A DNA stretch of 64,000 nucleotides from Anisodus tanguticus (taxonomy: Eukaryota; Streptophyta; Magnoliopsida; Solanales; Solanaceae): assembly GCA_034509755.1 (NCBI GenBank), contig CM067544.1, positions 11,651,001 to 11,715,000 of the forward strand, in the 5' to 3' direction. The translations under genes and the position numbers were made by a program. Positions 44,577 to 56,794 of this stretch are shown here, piece after piece; position 1 is the first letter of the stretch, and every line of letters starts with the position of its first letter. Under the pieces are notes generated by a model. The model was not told the origin of the DNA, did no database searches, and saw only the letters and a program-made list of their open reading frames with translations.

Positions 44577-46582
44577 AGAAAAGTCCAAATTCCTATTGAA
44601 TTTTTGTTGGTTATTCACAAAATAGTCATGCTTATCGAGTATACAATCTAAGGATCAAAATTGTACAAGAGTCTGTAAATGTTATTTTTGATAATTTTTC
44701 TGATCTTATAGGAAATACAACTGAAAATAACACTGTAGTTTCAGTGGAAAATGTGCAGACTGACGAAGAATCAGATGTTGCCCCAAATGTTACCACATCC
44801 GAAGCAACATCTGAACCTGAACCAGAGACCACAGAGGGTGCGGATGAGGAGTCAAATGCTGAATTGCTAGATCAAGTTCGAAGGGACCCCTCATCAATGA
44901 TTAGGAAGAATCATCCAACAAGTCAGGTGATAGGGGAGTTTTTGAGGGAATTAGAACTATAGGAAAAAACCCACTAAATTACAGAGACATGGTTAGGTAT
45001 GTATGTATGTCTACCATATACCAAAATGTTAGTCTTTCTTGTTTTATATCTACTTTAGAACCAAAAAATATTTTAGAAGCACTTAAAGATGATTTTTTAG
45101 ATTCAAGCAATGCAAGAAGAACTTGAACAATTCTCTCGAAATGAAGTTTGGGACTTAGTTCCACTTCCAAGTAATACAAATGAAATTGGAACTAAGTGGA
45201 TTTTTAAAAATAAATCAGTTGAATCGGTAACGGTTGTTAGAAACAAAGCTCGTCTAGTTGCACAAGGCTATACTCAGGTTGAAGGAATCGATTATGACGA
45301 AACCTTTGCATCTGTGGCTACAATTGAATCAATTAGACTTCTTCTTGCCATTGCATGCTTTCTAAAAATTACTTTACACCAAATGGATGTAAAATGTGCA
45401 TTCTTGAATGGTTATCTAGATAAGGAAGTCTATGTTGAACAACCAAAAGGATTTGAAGATCCTTACCATCCACACTATGTATACAAGCTCAAAAAGGCTT
45501 TGTATGGGTTGAAACAAGCCCCTCGTGCATGGTATGGTCGTCTAACTAACTTCCTTCTTGAATTTGGTTTTAACCATGGTGAAGCTGATCGTACTTTATT
45601 CATTAAATGTCACGGTGTATATATTATTATTGCTCAAATCTACGTATATGACATAGTTTATGGTTCGACCTCACAGTCTTATCTAAAGTCATTTGTTGAA
45701 TCTATGTTATCAACTTTTGAAATGAGCATGATTGCGGAACTAACTTTTTTCTTAGGCTTGCAGATTAAGTAAAGTGAAGATGAAATCTTCATCTCCCAGT
45801 GCAAATATGCCAAGAATCTAGTTAAGAGGTTTGTGTTGGAAAATGCTAAACAAATGAAAACTCCAATGGGATCTTCGCAGAAGATATGTAAGGATAATGT
45901 TGGTGAAAATATTGACCCAACATTATATCGATCTATGATATGTAGCCTTCTTTATCTTACTTCTAGTCGCCCAGATATTATGTTTAGTGTTTGTGTTTGT
46001 GCTCGATTCCAAGCTTGTCCAAAAATCACCCACTTAAATGACATAAAACGTATCATTAGATATGTTGCCGACTCATGTGAGTCGGGAATTTGGTATTCCA
46101 AAGACACTAATCCTAATTTAATAGGGTATAGTGACTCGAATTGGGTTGGTGATATGGATGATAAGAAGAGTACAAGTGGAAGATGTTTTTATCTTGACAA
46201 TAATCTTATTTCATGGTATAGTCGTAAACAAAACTGTGTTTCGCTTTCAATTGCTGAATCTGAATATGTAGCAGCTGGAAGTTGTTGCTTTCAATTAATA
46301 TGGCTACGACACATGTTAGACGACTATGATTTTACTAATAACATCTTAGTTTTGTACTGTGATAATTTGAGTGCTATAAATATTTTCAAAAATCCAGTTC
46401 AGCACTCACGTATAAAACATATTGATATTAGGCATCACTTTTTAAGAGATTTAGTAGAAAAACAGCTAGTCAAAATTGAACATGTTGACACTCTTCATCA
46501 ACTAGCTGATATTTTTACAAAAGCTTTGGACCATGAGAGATTTTCTAGTTTGAAGAAATCTCTTGGTCTCTGTAATCTCTAA
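44577..46582 (+). pseudogene. Sirevirus reverse transcriptase / RNase H
   Basis: Frames at 45110-45772 and 45833-46582 give LEQFSRNEVWDLVPLP, GTKWIFKNK, LVAQGYTQVEGIDYDETF, MDVKCAFLNGYL, LYGLKQAPRAWYGR and, after a TAA at about 45770, SSRPDIMFSVC, GYSDSNWVGD, an AESEYVAAGS motif, YCDNLSAINI and LADIFTKALD, ending at 46582. The RT catalytic box reads YVYDIVYG instead of YVDD, so the first active-site aspartate is lost. 44577-45109 holds the acidic integrase-RT linker with stops. This copy cannot make functional RT. Confidence 0.9.
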
Positions 46583-47444
46583 AAAGACATTTTTGGTGAA
46601 TGTCAGCAGAAACATTGTCCAACATTTCAGGTGACATTTATCTATGTAATATCATAAACTGTTTATTGTTGCTGCATAGTGCATTAATTTTGGTCATACA
46701 AGCATGATCCTTCAATAAGAATGTGATTCCAACGTGATACCGTTCTCTGCGATAATATATAAAATCATATATATCATAAAAAAGGAGTATCAAAATAAGG
46801 CAAAGCCTTAACAAATGATTGACAACTGTGCAAAATGGGCAAAAACTTTTTAAAAGATAGTGTTCCTATTCTATAGGAGTATCGAGTGCTTCAAAAAAAT
46901 TTGAAATTATTAAATTAAGTATTCTCACTTTTGACACGAAAACCCTTTTTATGATTAGACCAAGGACACGATGGGAAAATGTTACATTGTTCAAGTGATC
47001 AAACTCATAAAATACGTATAAAACGTGTCTTAATTTATTGTCAACACGAAAAATTCTTGAAGGATCAAAATACTCGTGTCGTCCAAAATGTTGCCAACAT
47101 TGCTGTTGACATTTTCAGATTATGATATTTGTTGGGATATTGTTCATAACTGATTCCAGAAATATCAGATTTTCTCCCTATTTTTATGCCCTTTTTTAGG
47201 AATTTCAAACCTTAATATGATAAGATTAAATTTCTAACGTGATGCTTATCTTTTTATCCCAAAAATTTAGGTATAAGTTATTAGATGAATCTCAAACTCC
47301 TAAAACCAAGGATTTTTATTGCTTTGAAAGATATGCCATGTATATAAAATCCTCTTATTTGCATTTTTTTTTTTATCATTTCTGATTTTCTCAAATAAAT
47401 AAAAAAAGAAGGAAAATCACATCGGGTATACATCCTCTTATCCG
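46583..47444 (+). other. Sirevirus spacer between pol and extra ORF
   Basis: Non-coding, AT-rich. It contains repeated short tracts of the tgttg...acatt kind also found in the LTR. Confidence 0.5.
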
Positions 47445-48002
47445 ATGGAATCATCAGCATTCCAAACTCCATTCTTAATCTCAAAACCTAAATTCCCAAA
47501 ACTTTCTCCACAATATTTACCAATGGAAACCTCTCCAATGTCAACACCACTGTCAGCCCAACCAACACTCCCAATGAGTACAATCCCTCCTATAAACACT
47601 GAATCGTCTGAGCAGAATGAACCGCAACAACACTATCGGTTATCTTCTTCACCATCCGCAGAGGACTTGTCTAAAGCTATAGTATTTAAAGGTTTAGATA
47701 AACCTTTAGATATTAGCTATCTTGGAGATGATAATAACCCTATAGATGTTGATGAAACTGTTGATTTTTTATCTTTGGGTAAAAGGCCAAGGTCCTCTAC
47801 CTTTCCTATTCATCGATCAAGTAGAGTTTTTTTGTCCTGGAAGAAGGAAGCTGAAAGTGAAAATGTTGTCAGAAATGTCACCAACATTCTGGGCAACACT
47901 GGTCCAAGACAGTCTACACTGTCTACAGAATGGCTTGTGGATCAAATTGAAAAAAAATCAACCAACATATTTCTGAGGTTGATGCTGCAAGGAATGCCCT
48001 GA
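47445..48002 (+). CDS. Sirevirus extra ORF (possible env-like)
   Basis: An open frame of 185 residues lies downstream of pol and upstream of the polypurine tracts, the place where some sireviruses carry an env-like ORF. It is proline/serine/threonine-rich at the start (METSPMSTPLSAQPTLPMS). Acidic stretches (LGDDNNPIDVDETVDF) and SLGKRPRSSTF follow. I see no signal peptide or membrane span, so an envelope role is not supported here. It could be a truncated or unrelated ORF. It is element-encoded. Confidence 0.6.
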   Translation: MESSAFQTPFLISKPKFPKLSPQYLPMETSPMSTPLSAQPTLPMSTIPPINTESSEQNEPQQHYRLSSSPSAEDLSKAIVFKGLDKPLDISYLGDDNNPIDVDETVDFLSLGKRPRSSTFPIHRSSRVFLSWKKEAESENVVRNVTNILGNTGPRQSTLSTEWLVDQIEKKSTNIFLRLMLQGMP

Positions 48003-48041
48003 TACAAGCTAGAGACCATTTCATGATGCTACTTTCTTCAC

Positions 48042-48525
48042 AAAAAGGGGGAGATGATTGAAGCTGCTATGTTGCAGGGGGAGTAAGAGATGCTATGTTG
48101 CAGGGGGGGAAGTTAAAGCTGCTATGCTGCAGAGGAAGTTTAAGCTATTATGCATGGGTAGAAAACTGCTGGAAGTTGCTGCTGCTGTATGATGAGCAAG
48201 GAGGAAGCTAAATGATGTTGCTGAACTTAAGCTGTAAATGTTTGATCAATGAGTTGATGGATTGATATGGTTATTTGTTGACAATGGTTTATTTCTATTT
48301 TCTTTTGTATATTGGATGATATGTATACTAATGTATGTGCTAATATTGTGTTTAATCTTATGTCTTGGTATACACTGGTATACACATGTTTTGATTGTAT
48401 GTCATCACAGGTTAAGGGGGAGCATAACTATAATCATAGATGTTGGGACAACATCTATGACATTGCCTCAAGTCATTGGCACAAGTTATAATGGGTTTTG
48501 TGAAGAAAGGCAAAAAAGGGGAGAA
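48042..48525 (+). promoter_or_regulatory. Multiple polypurine tracts of the Sirevirus
   Basis: Tracts aaaaagggggaga (48042-48054), cagggggagta (about 48075-48085), caggggggga (48101-48110), taaggggga (about 48413-48421) and caaaaaaggggagaa (48511-48525). The last one sits directly against the LTR start TGTTAATGTTGG and is the priming tract. Repetition of such tracts is diagnostic for sireviruses. Confidence 0.82.
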
Positions 48526-49442
48526 TGTTAATGTTGGATTTTGGTGTTGTGACATTCTACCCAACATATCGTTTTAAGTACTAATTTGAAATTAATAAAT
48601 ATTGGAACAAATGTCACAACATTCGGACCAACATTTTATGAAAAACAATTTTGCCTTACTTCACGGAATGAAGCAATATTCGTGGGATTATTACTACGAA
48701 GTAAAAGTGACTTGGCAAGGTAAATAGGAGCTGATGAAAAACATGGGAAGAACAATTCAAAGTCGTTGCTAAGCTTGAGGAACAACTCCAAGAAGTTAGA
48801 GGATTTTGCTCCATGATCTTCTCCAACAAACCATACCAGTTGCCCACCTTTCCCTCAACCTCCACAACCAAACGATGAGCTTTTCAAGGAAGAATCTACT
48901 ATAAATAGAGAGGCTACAAGAGTGAATCGATATCCAGAAACAAATTGCAAAAATATCAAGAGAGCTCTCGAGAATTCATCTTAGAAAATTGGATCGCAAG
49001 TGTTGCCTGAGCTTGTCGTCAACATTCTGTCCAACATTATAATTGCTGCTTAGATTCTAGATTTGTTATGTATTGAAGCAATTATAATGAGATGTTGTCT
49101 ATGTCTATTTATGTAGAATTTTCAGGCAGAAGTCATCTGCGACTTCAACATTTTAATTCCTTTTAGTTTTATTTTGTAAAATTGTAAAAGAAGGAATTTA
49201 TTCAATTGTATATAAATATATACAATACTTTCGGCCATTGACTATTATATAACCTATGTAAATATTAAACATTTGTGTTCTTTATTATTTTCACTGCAAT
49301 TTACTCTTCAAATATTTTTCTGTTTTATCGAAGTGTTGTCACTTGTGTCTGACGACATTGTCACTTACATTCAGAACTGAATTGGCATTCGATTTTATTT
49401 CCAGTTTGTTTTTATTATTCCATAGCATATCCAGACCTAACA
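48526..49442 (+). repeat. 3' LTR of Sirevirus (917 bp)
   Basis: Begins TGTTAATGTTGG and ends CCAGACCTAACA, so the terminal TGTTA/TAACA are inverted. A promoter-like TATAAATAGAG lies at 48900-48910. Tracts of the acattctgtccaacatt kind recur within it. No second LTR is in the window. Confidence 0.8.
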
Positions 49443-49594
49443 CTATGGTCGGGTTCCTTTTCTGCTTTGGTGGTTTTACATTTTTGCAAGTTAGATGTAG
49501 ACAATTAAGCCTTGAAATACGGTGACAAAATTATGATATAAGATTAAATAATACTACATGAATTACAATGTGAGATTAAATACTAAAAGGGTAT

Positions 49595-49759
49595 AAAAAA
49601 GGCAGTCCGGTGCACTAAACTCTCGTTATGCGCGGGGTTCGAGGAAGGGCCGGACCACAAGAGTCTATTGTACGTAGCCTTACCTCACATTTTTGCAAGA
49701 GGCTGTTTCCACGGCCTGGTTACATGACAACAACTTTACTAGTTACTCCAAGACTCCCC
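49595..49759 (-). mobile_element. Au-like SINE
   Basis: The minus strand begins GGGGAGTCTTGGAGTAACTA, has an A-box-like region, then AAACAGCCTCTTGCAAAAAT, GGTAAGGCTACGTACAATAG and CCGGACTGCC before a T6 end, the known body of the angiosperm Au SINE family. The usual B-box part seems deleted between 'ctgtttccacggcc' and 'tggttacatgacaac'. No clear target duplication. The family name is from recall, not a search. Confidence 0.75.
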
Positions 49760-49769
49760 ATTGGATGTA

Positions 49770-50820
<1,051 letters not shown>

Positions 50821-51220
50821 TAATAATGAATTAATTAATAAACATTAAGAATTCAAAAAAGAAAAGGGAATCAAACTAGGCTGTCACTATTCTAGAAGAG
50901 GAAGCGTAGCTGACACGTTGAACATTCATAAATACTACATAAACTATAATCTAATGTCGTTTGTCCTGCTAAAATATGGGATATATGACTTTAGCACAAT
51001 GCTATAATTGGTTTGCAACTTCAGTAACTTCTTTTAGGAATTCAATCCTCTAAATGACGATAACACCACAGGCCCCTTGTATGTACAACAAAAGTTCGGA
51101 TTAAGGCTTACAGCTTAATGGTAATGGTGGAAGTTTCTAACATAAATAGATATGGGCTAAATTGCCACTGTCTTTTCCCTTCTCTGTCCCAATGTAATAG
51201 GAAAAGAGAAGCATGGCAAT
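50821..51220. other. Intergenic stretch, no gene seen
   Basis: Nothing supported beyond ordinary AT-rich sequence. Confidence 0.4.
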
Positions 51221-51222
51221 TT

Positions 51223-51640
51223 AAGGGTGTGTTTGGGATGAAGGAAAACGTTTTTCATGGAAAATATTTTCTTGAAAAACAAGTGAATTTCTTATTTATT
51301 TTCTAGTGTTTGGTAAGTAAGCAAAAAATATATATACTATCCCAAGAGCTTTTATATATAATCTAGCAAAACACAACGAAGTGGGATGGGGTGGGGAGTG
51401 GGAGTTCGGGGTGGGATGGGGTGAGTGGGAATTCAGGGTGGCGAGGGTGTGATCGTCAAGGGGCAGGGGTTGGGAGTGTTGGATAGTTGGGGTGGAGACA
51501 ATGAATTTGTAATGTCACTTATGAAACTTATTTTCTCTATTTCATTAGGAAAATCATTTTTCTCATTAGAGAATTTGTTTTCCAAGAGAAAATGTTTCTT
51601 TTGACTAACCAAACATTGGGAAATTGGAAAACACACCGTA
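51223..51640. mobile_element. MITE with gtgtgtttgg-type ends
   Basis: The left end gggtgtgtttgggatgaagg and the right end (read inward ggtgtgttttccaatttccc, then aatgtttggttag) are approximate inverted repeats. The ends contain runs of ttttcc/ggaaaa typical of hAT-related MITEs. The centre has a ggggtggg-rich tract at 51380-51500. A similar but more decayed end may exist at about 54980-55090. Confidence 0.6.
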
Positions 51641-51995
51641 ATAGGAAAATTAATATGACGCCTACCACGAATATAAATGAGCCCTTAGAGGGTGCGGCAT
51701 GGTTACTAGTATTAATTAAAGTACCAAGAATTCAAGTTCTCCGTTAATTTTCATCCAGTTAAATCCGTTGTTAGTTCACATACTTCGATGCCCGAGAAAT
51801 GGACAACACCTCATAAGAACCAGTAATTGACTAGAAATTAATGTGGTCTGCTTTCCCTGCCAATTTCTACTGCTCTCATTTATTACCTGTTGATGTTAAC
51901 TACATGCTATGCTGATAGAAGAATTACAAGAATTTGTTTTCTAGAGGGTAACAATATGAAAAGGAATTGTTCTAAGTTTCATTTGTTGTGTGCAG

Positions 51996-52928
51996 GGCTG
52001 GGCAACAGAGATGGCCTCTTATGTTAAGTCTATTGACAGAAACCATTTGTTAGAAGTTGGCTTAGAAGGATTCTACGGACAAACACTCCTCAGAGGACTC
52101 TCAATCCTAGTTTTGACATTGGAACAGACTTCATCGCCAACAACCGCATCCCTGACATTGATTTTGCCACTGCTCATGCCTATCCTGATCAATGGTAGAA
52201 CTTTTTAGAACCACATCTCTGTTAAATTGTGTGATAATCTCTTCTAAAATTCTAAACTACTAATAGATAAGATGACATCTTGAGTTCAAGTCTCACTACC
52301 GTTCAAAAACAAAAATATTATATGTGCTTGACCAATGAAAAAGAATCAGGTCACACGTGAGAGACATGTTATAAAATGTCTTTTAGATGAGATGGTCACG
52401 TAATTTAAGAGTTTATTAATTGTAAACTTGTGATATGACAGGATAACAAACTCAAATGATCAAGCCCAGCTATCATTTCTCAACAATTGGCTAAACTCCC
52501 ACATTCAAGATGCTCAATACATTCTCAGAAAGCCATTGCTGATCACAGAGTTTGGAAAATCTTCGAAAGATTCAGGTTTCAGCTCCTACCAAAAGGACTT
52601 TCTTTACGACACAGTCTATTACAAGATAAATTCATCAGCCAAGCGCAGGGGAGCGGCAGCAGGGGGACTCTTCTGGCAACTTTTAAGTGAAGGAATGGAC
52701 TCATTTCGAGATGGATATGAGATAATCTTAAGCCAGAACCCTTCAACTGCAAATTTGATTGCTCAACAATCTCATAAGCTGTACCAGATTCGAAAAATAT
52801 TTGCAAGAATGAGAAACAGTCAAAGGTGGAAGAGAGCAAAGGCTTCCAGAAGGGGTTGGACAGATAGAAATAGAGGAAGGCGTATGGTAACTGATGATAA
52901 GCTGCTATGTTTCAGTTTGAAGCTATAA
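51996..52928 (+). pseudogene. 3' part of GH5 endo-1,4-beta-mannanase gene
   Basis: Two exons are visible. Exon A (51996-52194, after tgtgtgcag) reads GWATEMASYVKSIDRNHLLE, then LEGFYG, then after a one-base loss near 52078 NPSFDIGTDFIANN and DIDFATAHAYPDQW. Exon B (52442-52928) reads NNWLNSHIQDAQYILRKPL, LITEFGKSSKDSGFSSYQKD and GGLFWQLLSEGMDSFRDGYE, with a basic C-terminus. The nucleophile glutamate (TEFG) is present. The upstream exons with the catalytic acid/base HPNE region are not in the window. The 247-bp intron has GT-AG ends. Frameshift plus missing 5' half argue for a pseudogene. The family degrades mannans in the cell wall; no gene number can be given. Confidence 0.85.
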
Positions 52929-53265
52929 CTTCTGATTTCAATGAAGTATATGTGACAGAAACTGTCCTGAAGGATTTCTTATGGCATAGAAAATTTTTTG
53001 TTGTGTGTTTGCAATAGCCCTTCTTAGAGATGATTATGTTTCATCCAGGTGGGTTAATAGATTACTTAGTAAGTTGTGTTGTCTTTTTGGGTACTTCACA
53101 ACTTAAGTTGTTACTTACATGTTTGTGAGTTTCCAATTATATATCCTTTCAGTAATGAAGGTGATCAAGAAAAGAAGTCCCAGCTTTCATTCTTTGTGTT
53201 TTTCCAGAATTAATTACTAAAACTTGTCCAGAAAGTAATCTGATAGCCAAAGTATATTTGTTTTC
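52929..53265. other. 3' flank of the mannanase fragment
   Basis: AT-rich sequence likely containing the old 3'UTR; no other feature is seen. Confidence 0.45.
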
Positions 53266-53651
53266 TGTTAAGAGTCACACATCGGAAATAGAATGGGAAC
53301 ATGAACTCCTTATATGAACTTGGACAATCATCACCCTACAGGCTAGCTTTTGAGGTTGAGTTAGGTCCAAGATCCATTCTTTACATGGTGTCAGAGCCAG
53401 ACTCATTATAATTCCATGTTCACCGATGTTGAGTCCCCAAATTATGTCATCCACGCTCCAGTTAAAGGGGACTGGGTGGTTCCCAAGTTATGTCATCCAC
53501 GCTCCAGTTAATGGGGTCTAGGCGTACGGGGAATGTTAAGAGTAACACATCAAAAATGGTATGAGAACATGGACTTTTTATATAGATTTGGACAATCCTC
53601 ACCTACAAGCTAGCTCTTGGGTTGAGTTAGGCTCAAAATACATTCTTTACA
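53266..53651 (+). mobile_element. TRIM (miniature LTR retrotransposon)
   Basis: Two short LTRs (53266-53385, 120 bp, and 53534-53651, 118 bp), each starting TGTTAAGAGT and ending CATTCTTTACA, flank 148 bp. A primer-binding-like tggtgtcagagcc follows the first LTR (53386) and a purine-rich ggcgtacggggaa precedes the second. Flanks are ttttc and ttttt(c), consistent with a mutated target duplication. There is no coding capacity. Internally a 30-bp segment (gttatgtcatccacgctcca) is tandemly repeated with slight change. Confidence 0.9.
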
Positions 53652-53894
53652 TTTTTCAATTTGGTTGAATTAACTTTCTTTGATAAATAATCACACAATG
53701 ACTCTTCCTTTCTCTGGGAATTAACCTTTTACACAAACATTTGTGTAATCAACTGTCTTAGATATGGTACTCTAAAGAACAAGGCATGTGAAATTTTTGG
53801 TATTGATGAAAATCTAACCGACAAAATTTTACACACTGATTAAGCATATATAGGTGGTGAAAAACAAAATTAAGTATATCAAGGTGATAACCAA

Positions 53895-54975
53895 GAATCG
53901 CGCGTTCGGAAGTCCATAAAAGGCTCTGGTTTCAGAGACCCATGGCCAGGCTGCTGCAAGGCTTGCATGAGTAAGGCCATTTTCTCAGCAAAGGAAAGAT
54001 GATGGGCTTTTCGCAGAAATGACCCTCTTTTTGGGTGGTCTTTAATATTTTCCCCTCAAATTTGTGATTTTAATTTTTTCCCCTTCAATACTTTTGCCAC
54101 GGCACAAACTAAATTTCGGCCGGCGTAATTAGCGGTTAGCTTCGGCATATGTATCATAATATCGCACAAGTTATGCCGGATAAGGTAAAACTTTCAACAT
54201 TCAACATAATCTGAAAAAAAACATAAGTTAAGATTTCGCTCGTCATAGTTAGCGTTTAGCTTCGGCAGATGTATCATCACATCCACACAAGTTATACCAG
54301 AAAAGACAACTTTCAACACTCAATATGGAAAAATACTACATAACTTATGTCGCATAATTTAATTCGTATAAAATTTTACCGAGCGAAGTATATCTTATTT
54401 TTATTTAATAAGAAGCGGAAGCAAAATTTAAAGATCACCGATATGAGGGATAAAAATTAAAGACCAATGCGTTTGAAGACCAATCCATGCAAGAATTTGA
54501 AAGATGATTGGAAATTCTAAAAAGGCCTCATTTTAGAGGCCCATATTCAGGTAGGCGTGCCAAGGCCTTTTTCTCAGCCAAGTCTACTTGATTAGAAATT
54601 CAAGACCCATAATTAAGTTTACAAGAGTAAAGCTTCATCTCAGCCTAGAAATTGATAAATCGGCCTGGTTCAAGAGACCCATAAACAGGTGGGCATTGAA
54701 TTAGGCCTCTTTCTAGGTCAAGGTAAGATGATTGGAAATTCTAAAAGGGCCTCATTTTAGAGGCCCATATTCAGGTAGGCATGGCAAGGCCTCTTTCTCA
54801 GCCAAGGCTACTTGCTTAGAAATTCCACTCATAATTAAGTTTAGAAAAGTAAAGCCTTCATCTCAGCCAAGAAATTCATAAATGGGGAGACCCATAACCA
54901 GGTTGGCATTGATTTAGGCCTCTTTCTTAGTCAAGAAGATGAAAGGAAATTCATAAAAGAGAGTCGCTTTAGAGT
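53895..54975. repeat. Complex tandem repeat with about 220-bp units
   Basis: Two long copies of a unit (from 54505 and from 54729, about 223 bp) begin gatgattggaaattctaaaa and include ctcattttagaggcccatat. Inside them smaller motifs recur: gacccata (53935, 54604, 54667 and 54890) and aggcctctttctcagccaag with variants at 53975, 54563, 54700, 54786 and 54917. The array is interrupted by a MITE at 54008-54494. No coding capacity is evident. Confidence 0.75.
54008..54494. mobile_element. MITE inside the tandem repeat
   Basis: The left end (cttttcgcagaaatgaccc, then gggtggtctttaatattttc) and the right end, read inward (cttgcatggattggtc, then ggtctttaatttttatccct), are inverted repeats of about 80-90 bp with gaps. 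The centre carries a duplicated segment with ttagcttcggca (about 54137 and 54255). No ORF. Superfamily not determined. Confidence 0.65.
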
Positions 54976-54979
54976 GTGC

Positions 54980-55290
54980 TACGAAGTTAAAATGTTTTTC
55001 ACGAAAAATCATTTTTTTAAAAAAAAAAAAGTGATTTTGTTACTTAACCTCTAATATTCTGATGTTTGTTAAGTAAGCAAATAATTGTCTTACGAGCATT
55101 TATATATACTTTAGGCAAACAACCTAATAATATGAGTATAGGATGGTGGGACAATGGTGGCGGGTGGTGAGATGGGGTCAGGGCTGGCAGCAGCGAGGTT
55201 GAAGTACTTTTGGGACATCAACGAGATAACTACCACATAATTTTATGTCTCTCTTGATATTTCATAAGAGAAGACAAAAGTGTGACTTAT
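54980..55290. other. Possible decayed MITE
   Basis: The start (ctacgaagttaaaatgtttttcacg, then tgtttgttaagtaagcaaa) resembles the MITE at 51223-51640 (gtttttcatgg, then gtttggtaagtaagcaaa), but the right end is unclear. Confidence 0.4.
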
Positions 55291-55352
55291 ATAAGATTAG
55301 AAAGGGGACGTAGTTGCAATTATTAAACTATAACATGTCATTTCATTTTCCA

Positions 55353-55455
55353 AAAAGGCGGAACTCCCACTCCAGGAGCCCCCACATCCCGGTCCGACAG
55401 GTCTGTGAAGGAGGTAAATCATGGTGACTCAATTGATTTCAAATGTTAGACCAGT
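55353..55455 (+). repeat. Dispersed repeat, copy B (inverse of 12611-12712)
   Basis: The reverse complement of 12611-12712 with few changes; contains cggtccgacaggtctgtgaa and ggaggtaaatcatggtgact. Outside these limits the two loci differ. Confidence 0.7.
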
Positions 55456-56544
55456 ACCACGCTGCACACAAGGAACCCTCCTTTATTTCAAAACATGTCA
55501 TTTCATAACATGGCCTCACTGGGCTAAGCTTATACTCATCGCCTTAATACTCACCAATCACATGATAGAAATGCACGAGTTAGTATCCAGTTATCATACT
55601 ATAATTAGGCTCATGTTTATGAACTATCATACAACTTGAAATAATTAAAATATAAATAAAATATTTTAAATAATGTGAGCACATTTCTCCCAAAATTACT
55701 GTCATAATTAATCTTAATGTTGTTTATCCCAAAAAAGGTCCAGTTGAATTTGTAAGTGGATTTAAGAATATGTAGATAGATTTGCAGATAAGTTTGATAA
55801 ATAATTAACAATAAATAAGTAAATAATTAGCCTGGAATGTCATAATCTTGATTGAAATAAAATTGAGAACTTGGTCCGATCCTTAGCTGAACTGCTTCAG
55901 GTCCGAGCCAATAACAAGAAGAGCATTTTTTAATGTAATAACGCGAGTATCAATAGTGAGAATGAGACATCCTTCCAATATGAAGGTTACGCTCTTTATA
56001 TAGCTAACAATACAAGACATTTATGCTCAAGAATCACTCCCTCATTAAATGCTATTAAATGACAAAAACGGTCACTTAATGAGCAAATGGTATCGGCTGG
56101 TGCCATATTCGGAACGAGTAGGCGCTGAGCTCCCTCGCTCTATCACCCGATGTTGCCAGGTTCGATCATTACTCAATGTCATCTGGTCCGGCCATCACCC
56201 AGTCTTGCTACAACACCAGAACTTACCACCGATGCAAATTGTTACCTTCTTAGACTTTCATTCCCAAATCATGTCACGTATCGTGCCGATTTTCACTATA
56301 TACATATATCCCCCACACTTCCTGAATCAAATTTTACCGAAGTGATGGGAAGTGGAAATGATGTCTTCGATATCTTCTTTTGCAAGCTTTCTTTCAAATC
56401 AGTTCGAAACAGGCGGGGAAACAAAACACTTCCAATTCTCAAAACATGACTCACGTCTTATTACTCTGTGACTTCAGACACGTGTCACCTTCTGATTGAA
56501 CTGTCACTTCGGTTCATGAACCGAAGCATTTTGTAATGATGACC

Positions 56545-56794
56545 ACACGTTTATAAAACCTCATTTCCTTTATTTTCTCAATCTTTACCTTCTGGTAAAT
56601 CTCTCTTAACCCTTCGAACTCTCAGCTTTCTTCAGATCTTCATACCCCCTTCAAATCTTCAAATCACCAGAACTTCAAATCTTCAAATCACCAAAACGTC
56701 AAATCTTCATGTCTTCAAACCTTTATTCCTCCAAACTTTCATACCTTCAAAACTTCGTATGTCCAAATCTTGAAAACTTCGTACCTTCAACACC
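56545..56794 (+). promoter_or_regulatory. Putative promoter and leader of the antisense ORF
   Basis: A TATA-like tttataaaacc at 56550-56560 is followed by a CT-rich leader with several near-repeats of cttcaaatcttcaaatcacc before the ATG at 56795. The arrangement would allow a plus-strand transcript independent of the minus-strand retroelement. It is inferred from sequence alone. Confidence 0.5.

Larger units (their letters stand above)
44577..49442 (+). mobile_element. 5'-truncated Sirevirus (copia) element
   Basis: The plus-strand element starts abruptly in the integrase tail (AYRVYNLR.KIVQESVNVIFD near 44635). It carries RT and RNase H, an extra ORF, a series of polypurine tracts and one LTR (48526-49442). 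Several copies of the gggggag tract ahead of the 3' LTR are the signature of sireviruses. The 5' LTR, gag and protease are missing, so the left boundary is approximate and no target duplication can be given. Confidence 0.87.

Noticed and set aside
49440..49594. A second Sirevirus LTR
   Set aside because: Sequence after 49442 does not repeat the LTR; the 5' end of the element is simply absent from the window.
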